From the NCBI GenBank assembly GCA_946480545.1, contig CAMLKY010000119.1, positions 1 to 6,545 of the forward strand: a stretch of 6,545 nucleotides of DNA. The letters run 5' to 3'. The translations under genes and the position numbers were made by a program. Shown one piece after another: positions 1-6,545 of the stretch (the stretch's first letter is position 1; each line of letters starts with the position of its first letter). This DNA is from an uncultured Acidobacteriota bacterium (GTDB taxonomy: Bacteria; Acidobacteriota; Blastocatellia; Pyrinomonadales; Pyrinomonadaceae). The notes beneath the pieces are model-generated. The model made no database searches. It saw only the letters and a program-made list of their open reading frames with translations, and was not told the origin of the DNA.

Positions 1-514
<514 letters not shown>

Positions 515-529
515 TTATTGCAATGCTCT

Positions 530-560
530 CTTATAAAGTATGATTTGAGCCTGGTGTAAA
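530..560 (-). promoter_or_regulatory. Possible second, weaker dnaK promoter
   Basis: Within the leader made from the main promoter, the minus strand has TTTACA (560-555) and TATAAG (535-530), each 5 of 6 to the sigma-70 boxes but separated by 19 bases, which is longer than ideal. It would start transcription about 30 bases before the coding region. It may be chance in an AT-rich stretch. Confidence 0.2.
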
Positions 561-587
561 TATAATATCTGAGTCTGTTGTTGTCAA
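559..587 (-). promoter_or_regulatory. Sigma-70 type promoter of dnaK
   Basis: On the minus strand a perfect -35 box TTGACA (587-582) is followed by 17 bases and then TATATT (564-559), a 5 of 6 match to the -10 consensus. Transcription should begin near base 552, giving a leader of about 60 bases before the dnaK start at 493. The strength of the match suggests high constitutive expression by the housekeeping sigma factor. No sigma-32 type promoter (CTTGAA with CCCCAT) and no CIRCE element (TTAGCACTC-N9-GAGTGCTAA) is visible by eye, so any heat-shock control would have to use another route. Confidence 0.8.
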
Positions 588-632
588 CCCTTTTGGCCGC
601 TCGGATGGAAGCAACTGGAGATCAGTATTTTC

Positions 633-661
633 TTGACCTTTTCTTTCGATTCCTTAAGAAT
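633..661 (+). promoter_or_regulatory. Weak candidate promoter of the sensor kinase
   Basis: TTGACC (633-638, 5 of 6 to the -35 box) is followed by 17 bases and AAGAAT (656-661, 4 of 6 to the -10 box but lacking its first T). It points toward the kinase and would start transcripts near base 668, about 60 bases before the proposed TTG start. It is the best match I found on this strand between 494 and 726, but it is much weaker than the divergent dnaK promoter. Low-level expression or an alternative sigma factor would be consistent with this. Confidence 0.3.
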
Positions 662-665
662 TAAG
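653..665. repeat. Short inverted repeat overlapping the kinase-side promoter candidate
   Basis: CTTAA (653-657) and TTAAG (661-665) form a five-base inverted repeat with a three-base spacer. It covers the candidate -10 box at 656-661, where a repressor site would make sense. The arms are short and AT-rich, so chance is a real alternative. Confidence 0.2.
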
Positions 666-725
666 ACATCTTCTCATACTGAAACCTTAGACAGAGACCA
701 GGGCCCGAAGACACAGAAACATACT

Positions 726-3700
726 TTGTCCAGGAAAAAACCGACTCCACCGGTCGAAGACGAAAATCAGCCGACGAGCGTCCAGTCGATAGAACGGATA
801 GCTGCGGTTCCGGCAATCCTTAAGGCCGTTTCCGAACTCACAGGGATGCGCTACGTGGTTGTTGCCCGGGTCACCCAGCGGCGATGGATAGCCTGCGCCG
901 TTTTGGACGAGATGAACTTCGGACTGCCGCCCGGAGGCGAGCTCGAAGTCGCGACCACACTTTGCAGTGAGATCCGGGACCATAGGAAACCCGTCGTGAT
1001 CGAGCAGGCCAGCGCAGATACGACCTATTGTGATCACCCGACCCCAAAGGCGTATGGGATCGAAAGCTACATAGCGGTTCCGATAATCCTGAAGAACGGC
1101 GAGTTTTTTGGAACGCTCTGCGCGGTCGATTCGCGTCCCGCCAGACTCACGGAGAATACGGTCCGATCGATGCAGATATTCTCGGAGCTGATCGCCACCG
1201 AGCTTGGCAGCGAGGATACGTACTCGGCGTTGATCGAGAATGAAGCACGGCGGCGTGAATCGGAAAGCCGTATCCGCGCGGTCACCGACGCGATGCCCGG
1301 ACTGATCTCGTATATCGATCGGGACTATCGATATCAGTTCGTGAACCACGCCTATACGGATTGGTTCGGTGTGAAGGCCGAGGATATTGTCGGAAAGCAC
1401 CTGTCCGATGTCCTTGGTCACGAAGCGTTCGATAACCTCAAACCTCATATCGATGTCGCCCTTGGCGGAAGAACCGAGATCTTCGAAATAGAGATCCCGT
1501 ACCGCCTCGGCGGAACCCGTTTCATTCGCGCCAGTTACACGCCGGATATCCTCGCAGATGAGGTCCGGGGAATATTTGTGCTTGTGGTCGATATCTCCGA
1601 GGAGAAGGAGGCTCAGGAGGCGGTCGAGCGTAGCGAAGAGCGATATCGGGCGTTTATCGCTCACAGCACTGAGGGCATCTGGCGATTCGAGCTCGAAGAG
1701 CCTATACCAACCGATATCCCGGTCGACGAACAGGTCCGGCTCGCCTTCAAGTTTGGATACCTTGCCGAGTGCAATGACGCTATGGCGCGTCAATACGGCT
1801 ATTCATCCGCCAGTGACATTGCCGGAGCACGGCTTGGAGATCTTCTTGTCGAAGACGATCCAAAAAATGTTGACTACATCAGGTCTTTCATCGAGGGGGG
1901 ATACACCCTTTCAGATGCCGAGTCGCACGAGAAAGACGCCGCGGGCAATGACCGCTATTTTCTCAACAATCTTGTCGGCATAGTCGAAAACGGAAAATTC
2001 CTTCGTGCATGGGGAACCCAGCGGGACGTGACGCAGAGCCGTATCGCCGATGACGCCACGGCTCGTCTTGCCGCGATCGTCGTGTCTTCTGAGGACGCCA
2101 TCATCAGCCAGGATCTGAGTGGGAATATCACCAGCTGGAACGTCGGCGCGACAAAGATGCTCGGCTATGAGGCAGAGGAGGTCAGCGGCAAGCCCATCAC
2201 ATTGATCCATCCGCCCGACCGCTTTTCCGAGGCAAATGAGATCCTTCGAAAGATCCGTCGCGAAGAGAACGTCGAGCATTTCGAGACCGTGCGACGCCGC
2301 AAGGATGGGTCGGACATCATCGTATCGCTAACCGTCTCACCGATCCGCAACGCGGACGGCAATGTCATTGGCGCTTCGAAGATCATCAGGGATATCACCG
2401 AGCGTAAACGGACCGAAGAGACCATCTACCACAACCAGGCGATGCTCACACTGGCGATGCAGAGCAGCCGCATGGGCGTGTGGGAGCTGGACCTGGCGAC
2501 CGATACGGTCGCATGGAGCGAAGAGCTCGAGGAAATATTCGGACTCGAGAAGGGTGGCTTTGGCGGGACCGAAGAACACTTCTTCCAACTCATCCACGAG
2601 GACGACAGAGAATCGTGCTGGGACGAGATACGTGCCGCGGTGGCCGAACATCGTTCGTACGCGATCGAGTTCCGTTTCCATCATTCCGACGGCACCATCC
2701 GCTGGATGGAAGGCCGGGGCGAGGCCGTCTACTCGCAAAAGGACGAGCCCGTGCGGCTCTACGGTGTCGGTATCGACATCACCGCACGTAAAGAATCTGA
2801 AAAGGCCCTCCGCGAGAGTGAGCGCCGGTTTTCGCGTTTCATGCAACATCTTCCGGGCCTCGCCTGGATCAAGGATGCCGAGGGGCGATACGTCTACGCC
2901 AACGAGGCGGCCGAGAAAGCATTCGGTGCGTCGGGAGACAAGCTGTATGGAAAGACTGACGAAGAGATCTTTCCATTAGAAACCGCGGCCCAATTCCGTA
3001 AGCACGACCAGCGAGCGATCGACAGCGGGGTAGGGATCCAGATCACCGAATCGCTTGTCGAGGAAGACGGCGTCCTTCATCACTCGATCGTAAGCAAGTT
3101 CCCGATCGTCGGGACCGACGGCAAGCTGGCCCTGATCGGCGGCATGGCGATCGATGTTACGGATCAAAAACAGGCCGAGGAAGCCTTGCGCCAACGCATG
3201 GATTTTGACGAGGCCGTGATGCGGAACATGGGCGAAGGCCTGTACACGGTCGATGCCCGCGGCGGGCTGACCTCGATGAATCCGGCCGCCGAAAAACTTT
3301 TCGGGTGGACGTTCGAAGAGCTTCGCGGAAAAGACATCCACGAGCTCACACATAATATTCACCGGGACGGCAGCCCGTTTCCAGCGGCAGAGTGCGCGGT
3401 GCTTCGAGTCATCCGCAACGGTGAGCCGGTCATCGACCACGAGGATGTTTTCATTCGACGTGACGGAACGTTTTTCGATGTCCTATACAGCTCCTCACCC
3501 CTGCGTGAGAACGAGCAGATCACCGGTCTCGTCGTCGTGTTCACCGACGTCTCCGAGCGAAAACGTGCCGAGCAGCGCCTCGCGCTGCAGGCGGAGATCG
3601 GCGATCTCATCCGAACGGTTACCGATCCGGCCGAGCTGATGTACTCGGTTTCCCGGGCCGTGGGCAAACGCTTCAATTTAAAGAGGGCCTTGTTCAACGA

Positions 3701-6545
3701 GATCGACCTCGGTGCCGATCGCGAGACGGTATTCCGGGATTACTGTGCCGAGGGCGTCGAATCGGTAGCGGGCGCTCATCCGATCTCTCACTACAGCCCG
3801 ATCACGACTGCTGAGATGCAGGACGGCAGAACCGTCGTTAACAGCGATTCAAAGGTCGATCCGCGGACAGCCGAGCATTATGAGCGGTCGTACGAACCGA
3901 ATGGTGAGCGATCTTATGTCACGGTACCGCTTCTTCGAAACGGGGTCTGGGTAGCCTCGCTTTGGGTGAGCGACAACCAGCCTCGCGAGTGGGACAAGCA
4001 GGATGTTTCGCTGCTCGAAACGATCGCCGAGCGGACTTGGGGAGCCGTCGAAAAGGCCCGAATAGATCAGGCGCTGCGCGAGAGCCAGGAACGTTTCGCA
4101 AAAGCATTTAGCTCGGGACCGCTCGTCTTTACGCTTTCATCGTTGCACGACGGGCGCCTCGTCGAAGTAAATGAGACGTTCTGTGAAGTCACGGGCTATT
4201 CCCGCGACGAAGCGATCGGGAAGACATCGCTCGACCTCGGGCTCTGGACCAATTCGACAGACCGGGCGGAGGAGATGGAGGCCGTCCGCGATGGCGGGCA
4301 CGTACGCAATCTCGAGTACAGCTTCCGCACTCGGGAAGGTACTGAGATCATCGGGCTGCTTTCGGCCGAAAAGATCGAGATCGGCGGGGAACCCTTCGCA
4401 CTGTCGGTCATTCAGGACATTACGGCCCGGAAAAAAGCCGAAGAAGCGCTCCGTCAGTCTGAGGCCAAGTATCGCACCTTGTTCGAGTCGATGGACGAGG
4501 GATACTGCATCATAGAGCTCATTTTCGATGATGACGACAAGCCGGTCGACTACCGGTTCATCGAGGTGAATTCCGCATTCGAGCGACAGGCAGGCGTACA
4601 GAATGTGAGCGGAAAGCGGATCCGAGAAGTTGTTCCCGGCATTGAGGACTTTTGGATCGAGATCTACGGGCAGGTGGCAAAAACCGGCGAGCCTTCGCGA
4701 TTTGTGAACAAGCAAGAGTCATTGAATCGCTGGTTCGACGCGTACGCTTTCCGACCCGATGATTCCGCCGAGAACCGGATCGCGGTTGTCTTCAATGACA
4801 TCACCAGCCGCGTCCGCGCAGAGCAGAGTCTCCGGGAGAGTTCACAGTTCAACCAGGATGTCATCGATTCGATCACAGCCCATATTGCCGTGCTCGACAA
4901 TGCCGGCGAGATCACTGCGGTGAACGATGCATGGCGGCAGTTCGCCGTCGATAACGGTGCCGACTGGACAATGAACGGCGTCGGCGTCGGAACGAACTAT
5001 CTCGAGGTCTGCCGCGATGCCAAAGGTCAAAATGCGACCGAGGCGGGTTCGATCTACAAAGGGGTCAAGATGGTGTTAGAGGGTGAGACGAGCTACTTCT
5101 CGATGGAGTATCCGTGTCACTCGGCTACTGCGGAACGATGGTTCCAATTGACGGTGTCACCGCTTAGCCGGACCGGCGGCGGTGCGGTCGTCTCCCATCA
5201 GAACGTAACCGAGCGGAGGCTTGCGGAAGAGAAGATCCGCGAATCGGAAGCCCGATTCCGGATGATGGCCGATAACGCCCCGGTCATGATCTGGGTGACG
5301 GACGCCACAGGTTTCTGCACATTCCTCAGCCAGTCGTGGTACGAGTTCTCGGGTCAGACCTCTGAGACCGGACTCGGCTTCGGATGGTTCAACGCCGTCC
5401 ATCCCGACGACCGTGTCATCGCCGAACGCCGGTTCGTCGAAGCAAACGATAAACATCTGCCGTTCACTCACGAGTACCGGTTCGCGAATGCAGACGGCGA
5501 GTATCACTGGGCGATAAACTCGGCACAGCCGCGCTTTGATGCTTCCGGAAACTACCTTGGCTATATCGGATCGGTTGTCGACATCCACGAACGCAAGCTT
5601 GCCGAGCAGGCGGTGGTAAAGGCCGAGCGCCGCGCCGCCGAAGAGTACCAGCTTCTGCTTGGCCGCATCGTCCCGCTTGCCGCCACGCTTGGACGGGCTC
5701 GGGACCTCACCTCGATCTACCGCGCCGTTCGAGATTTTATCCGTGCGTCGATGCCGTGCTCCGGCTTTTTCGTATCGTTCTACGAAGCCGAGACCAACCT
5801 ACGGCACGCGGCCTATGTTTGGGGTGATGGCGCCGAAGTCGATATTTCCGAGCTTCCGCCAATGCCGCTGATGCGTCGCGGCGGGGGAGCAAACTCGCGT
5901 GCCGTTTTCGAAAAGCGGACTGTGATCACAAACAATTATTGGGAAGACATGAGGAAGCGCCCTCACGTCGTGATTCGCGAAAACGGACGCGATCCGCGCT
6001 CGTCACTCATCGTTCCGATGATGATCAAGGACAGTGTCCTCGGTACGCTCGAAGTTCAGGCCTACGAGGACAACGCCTTTCAGCGTGAACATGCCGTGGC
6101 GCTCGAGATGGCAGCCAACCTCGCCGCGGTCGCGATCGAAAATGTACGTTTGATCGAGGTCCAGGCGGGCGCCCGCGAGGCGGCGGAAGCCGCCAACCGT
6201 GCGAAGGACGAGTTTCTTTCGGTGCTGTCGCACGAGTTACGAACGCCGCTCAATGCGATGCTTGGCTGGGTCAGGATGCTGAAAGCCGGCGTGCTCGACC
6301 AGGACAACGCTGATCGAGCACTTGAGGTCATCGAACGGAATACTCGTCTGCAGAGCAGCCTCATCGAGGACCTGCTCGACGTTTCGCGAATTATCTCGGG
6401 CAAGATGCGGATCGAAACCGAACTTGTCGATCTGATGTCGATCGTGAGAACCGTATCCGAGACGATCCAGCCGCTCGCCGATACGAAGGGAGTCGCTTAC
6501 AGCTTCTCATGTACCGAAGATGCTGTATTTCTGACCGCGGATGCG
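726..6545 (+). CDS. Giant soluble multi-PAS/GAF sensor histidine kinase, C-terminus cut by window edge
   Basis: This is a two-component sensor: it should autophosphorylate on His1836 and pass the phosphate to a response regulator. One uninterrupted frame encodes 1940 residues and is still open at the last base. Domain order (numbered from TTG 726): GAF1 (about 23-155), PAS1-PAS6 (182-945), GAF2 (951-1113), PAS7-PAS10 (1123-1624), GAF3 (1640-1811), HisKA (1826-1895), then the beginning of the ATP-binding domain. No hydrophobic segment long enough for a membrane helix appears, so it is likely cytosolic. No ATG lies in frame between the upstream stop at 570 and GAF1. TTG 726 is preferred because it gives a basic, proline-rich leader (MSRKKPTPPVEDE) just before the first GAF helix, although its Shine-Dalgarno is poor. 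Base composition is uniform throughout. Family members often carry a C-terminal receiver domain; that part is off the window. The ligands are unknown. Confidence 0.93.
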   Translation, partial: MSRKKPTPPVEDENQPTSVQSIERIAAVPAILKAVSELTGMRYVVVARVTQRRWIACAVLDEMNFGLPPGGELEVATTLCSEIRDHRKPVVIEQASADTTYCDHPTPKAYGIESYIAVPIILKNGEFFGTLCAVDSRPARLTENTVRSMQIFSELIATELGSEDTYSALIENEARRRESESRIRAVTDAMPGLISYIDRDYRYQFVNHAYTDWFGVKAEDIVGKHLSDVLGHEAFDNLKPHIDVALGGRTEIFEIEIPYRLGGTRFIRASYTPDILADEVRGIFVLVVDISEEKEAQEAVERSEERYRAFIAHSTEGIWRFELEEPIPTDIPVDEQVRLAFKFGYLAECNDAMARQYGYSSASDIAGARLGDLLVEDDPKNVDYIRSFIEGGYTLSDAESHEKDAAGNDRYFLNNLVGIVENGKFLRAWGTQRDVTQSRIADDATARLAAIVVSSEDAIISQDLSGNITSWNVGATKMLGYEAEEVSGKPITLIHPPDRFSEANEILRKIRREENVEHFETVRRRKDGSDIIVSLTVSPIRNADGNVIGASKIIRDITERKRTEETIYHNQAMLTLAMQSSRMGVWELDLATDTVAWSEELEEIFGLEKGGFGGTEEHFFQLIHEDDRESCWDEIRAAVAEHRSYAIEFRFHHSDGTIRWMEGRGEAVYSQKDEPVRLYGVGIDITARKESEKALRESERRFSRFMQHLPGLAWIKDAEGRYVYANEAAEKAFGASGDKLYGKTDEEIFPLETAAQFRKHDQRAIDSGVGIQITESLVEEDGVLHHSIVSKFPIVGTDGKLALIGGMAIDVTDQKQAEEALRQRMDFDEAVMRNMGEGLYTVDARGGLTSMNPAAEKLFGWTFEELRGKDIHELTHNIHRDGSPFPAAECAVLRVIRNGEPVIDHEDVFIRRDGTFFDVLYSSSPLRENEQITGLVVVFTDVSERKRAEQRLALQAEIGDLIRTVTDPAELMYSVSRAVGKRFNLKRALFNEIDLGADRETVFRDYCAEGVESVAGAHPISHYSPITTAEMQDGRTVVNSDSKVDPRTAEHYERSYEPNGERSYVTVPLLRNGVWVASLWVSDNQPREWDKQDVSLLETIAERTWGAVEKARIDQALRESQERFAKAFSSGPLVFTLSSLHDGRLVEVNETFCEVTGYSRDEAIGKTSLDLGLWTNSTDRAEEMEAVRDGGHVRNLEYSFRTREGTEIIGLLSAEKIEIGGEPFALSVIQDITARKKAEEALRQSEAKYRTLFESMDEGYCIIELIFDDDDKPVDYRFIEVNSAFERQAGVQNVSGKRIREVVPGIEDFWIEIYGQVAKTGEPSRFVNKQESLNRWFDAYAFRPDDSAENRIAVVFNDITSRVRAEQSLRESSQFNQDVIDSITAHIAVLDNAGEITAVNDAWRQFAVDNGADWTMNGVGVGTNYLEVCRDAKGQNATEAGSIYKGVKMVLEGETSYFSMEYPCHSATAERWFQLTVSPLSRTGGGAVVSHQNVTERRLAEEKIRESEARFRMMADNAPVMIWVTDATGFCTFLSQSWYEFSGQTSETGLGFGWFNAVHPDDRVIAERRFVEANDKHLPFTHEYRFANADGEYHWAINSAQPRFDASGNYLGYIGSVVDIHERKLAEQAVVKAERRAAEEYQLLLGRIVPLAATLGRARDLTSIYRAVRDFIRASMPCSGFFVSFYEAETNLRHAAYVWGDGAEVDISELPPMPLMRRGGGANSRAVFEKRTVITNNYWEDMRKRPHVVIRENGRDPRSSLIVPMMIKDSVLGTLEVQAYEDNAFQREHAVALEMAANLAAVAIENVRLIEVQAGAREAAEAANRAKDEFLSVLSHELRTPLNAMLGWVRMLKAGVLDQDNADRALEVIERNTRLQSSLIEDLLDVSRIISGKMRIETELVDLMSIVRTVSETIQPLADTKGVAYSFSCTEDAVFLTADA
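792..1190 (+). other. Kinase domain region: N-terminal GAF1
   Basis: Residues about 23-155 form a GAF domain of the kind common at the N-terminus of bacterial kinases: an opening helix (ERIAAVPAILKAVSEL), WIACAVLDEMNFGLPPGGELE, TTLCSEIR, YCDHPTPKAYGIESYIAVPI and FGTLCAVDSRPARL. The last block is the standard closing strand pair. Cys102 and His104 sit in the YCDH segment, but the arrangement is not that of a phytochrome bilin site. The ligand cannot be read from sequence. The opening helix needs the codons from about base 789, which rules out the in-frame ATG at 846 as the start. Confidence 0.8.
1269..3560 (+). other. Kinase domain region: first PAS block, PAS1 to PAS6
   Basis: Six PAS units follow GAF1, most of them ending in the usual D-[IV]-[ST]-x-x-K type exit motif and joined by short charged helices such as ALRESERRF. 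PAS1 is about 182-292 (MPGLISYIDRDYRYQFVN; VVDIS). PAS2 is 306-436, longer, with AECNDAMARQYGY and TQRDVT. PAS3 is 447-560 (DAIISQDLSGNITSWN; DITERK). PAS4 is 569-688, PAS_3-like (GVWELDLATDTVAWS; GIDITARK). PAS5 is 701-815, PAS_4-like (LPGLAWIKDAEGRYVYAN; AIDVTDQK). PAS6 is 824-945 (GEGLYTVDARGGLTSMNPAA; TDVSERK). The flavin LOV motif is not present in any, and PAS3 lacks a FixL-like haem histidine. The units are dissimilar, so this is a mosaic and not a recent tandem duplication. Confidence 0.82.
3576..4064 (+). other. Kinase domain region: GAF2
   Basis: Residues about 951-1113 match a GAF type seen inside multi-PAS kinases: LQAEIGDLIRTVTDPAELMYSVSRAVG, a central MQDGRTVVNSDSKVDPRT, YVTVPLLRNGVWVASLWVSDNQPREW and a closing helix with ETIAERTWGAVEKARI. 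The PREW and ERTW-AVE-AR pattern is characteristic of this subfamily, as I recall it. There is no cysteine in a bilin-binding position, so light sensing is not suggested. It splits the PAS units into groups of six and four. Confidence 0.75.
4092..5597 (+). other. Kinase domain region: second PAS block, PAS7 to PAS10
   Basis: Four further PAS units are visible. PAS7 is about 1123-1235 (LVEVNETFCEVTGYSRDEAIG; QDITARKK). PAS8 is 1248-1362, with MDEGYCIIELIF, FIEVNSAFERQAG, NRWFDAYAFR and FNDITSR, a recognisable subfamily whose function I do not know. PAS9 is 1374-1497 (AHIAVLDNAGEITAVNDAWRQF; NYLEVCRDA; MEYPCHS; RWFQLTVSPL; VSHQNVTERR). PAS10 is 1510-1624, PAS_3-like (APVMIWVTDATGFCTFLSQ; WFNAVHPDDR; EYRFANADGEYHW; VDIHERK). 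Linkers such as ALRQSEAKYRTL and KIRESEARFRMM should form the helices that relay signals between units. Confidence 0.8.
5643..6158 (+). other. Kinase domain region: GAF3
   Basis: Residues about 1640-1811 form a third GAF domain directly before the kinase core. Visible are the opening helix (GRIVPLAATLGRARDLTSIYRAVRDFI), FFVSFYEAETNLRHAAYVW, a central segment with SRAVFEKRTVITNN, SSLIVPMMIKDSVLGTLEVQAY and a closing helix FQREHAVALEMAANLAAVAIENVRLIE. Its closing helix runs into an alanine-rich coiled linker (AREAAEAANRAKDEF) that joins the HisKA dimer helix, so this domain is best placed to set kinase activity directly. Confidence 0.78.
6201..6545 (+). other. Kinase core: HisKA dimerisation helix pair and start of ATP-binding domain (cut)
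   Basis: Residues 1826-1895 are a HisKA domain with the H-box FLSVLSHELRTPLNAMLGW. His1836 (codon 6231-6233) is the phosphorylation site, Glu1837 the acidic partner, and Thr1840 lies four residues after the histidine, as in kinases that also act as phosphatases. The second helix ends in SSLIEDLLDVSRIISGKMRIE, a classical HisKA signature. Residues 1896-1940 are the first strands of the HATPase domain; the N, G1, F and G2 boxes fall beyond the window end, so catalytic competence cannot be checked here. Confidence 0.92.

Noticed and set aside
605..664. 19-codon ATG open frame in the intergenic gap (MEATGDQYFLDLFFRFLKN) as a leader peptide
   Set aside because: It has no Shine-Dalgarno, no run of regulatory codons and no attenuator-like hairpin after it. 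It also begins before the best promoter candidate for the kinase.
846..848. First in-frame ATG as the kinase start
   Set aside because: It would remove the opening helix of GAF1, which reads as good coding sequence upstream, and it has no properly spaced ribosome binding site.
1020..1060. Bilin attachment site in GAF1 (Cys102 with His104), which would make this a phytochrome-like light sensor
   Set aside because: The surrounding YCDHPTPKAYG pattern belongs to a general GAF subfamily. The phytochrome PASDIP and Cys-His chromophore motifs and the PHY domain are absent.
687..1793. Long minus-strand open frame (368 codons) opposite the start of the kinase
   Set aside because: It is antisense to a region that encodes clear GAF and PAS domains on the plus strand. 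Its translation shows no recognisable family, and high-GC coding DNA commonly leaves the opposite strand open.
2362..2979. Plus-strand open frame of 205 codons in another phase of the kinase
   Set aside because: The protein is arginine- and serine-rich with no domain pattern, while the kinase frame over the same bases gives PAS3 to PAS5. It is an out-of-phase shadow.
4137..4715. Minus-strand open frame of 192 codons opposite PAS7 and PAS8
   Set aside because: It is antisense to well-defined PAS domains, and I saw no convincing start signal or family resemblance. The same reasoning applies to the minus-strand frame at 5157-5588.
1269..5597. Flavin-binding LOV or FixL-type haem PAS among the ten PAS units
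   Set aside because: No NCRFLQ-type motif appears in any unit, and PAS3, the most canonical of them, has no histidine at the position expected for a FixL-like haem ligand.

Overview
The window holds the divergent heads of two genes, both running off the window edges, separated by an AT-rich gap of about 230 bases. On the minus strand, bases 1-493 encode the first 164 residues of the chaperone DnaK (Hsp70). On the plus strand, one open frame from about base 726 to the last base encodes at least 1940 residues of a very large soluble sensor histidine kinase.

The organism is a bacterium with moderately high GC coding sequence and AT-rich promoters. DnaK has a standard GGAG ribosome binding site and a textbook sigma-70 type promoter. 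The DnaK N-terminus, together with a giant soluble PAS/GAF kinase, suggests an Acidobacteriota-like genome (Blastocatellia/Pyrinomonadales style). This is only an impression from family resemblance; no marker in the window fixes the taxon.

Layout: dnaK (minus, 1-493); dnaK ribosome binding site (501-504); dnaK promoter (559-587), with a weaker second promoter candidate downstream of it; a weak candidate promoter and a small inverted repeat on the kinase side (633-665); the kinase (plus, 726 to end, most likely starting with TTG). Its domain order is GAF1 - PAS1 to PAS6 - GAF2 - PAS7 to PAS10 - GAF3 - HisKA, followed by the first part of the ATP-binding domain, where the window stops. I see no signal peptide or membrane helix, so it should be cytosolic.

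The two genes probably do not work in one pathway: they share an intergenic control region but nothing else visible. The kinase is built to integrate many intracellular signals and pass phosphate to a response regulator, which may be fused downstream or encoded elsewhere. I found no mobile element, CRISPR array, RNA gene or defence system. The points worth a second look are the size and mosaic composition of the sensor, its missing ATG start, Cys/His motifs in PAS6 and PAS9, and the position of dnaK as first gene of its unit without a recognisable heat-shock operator.
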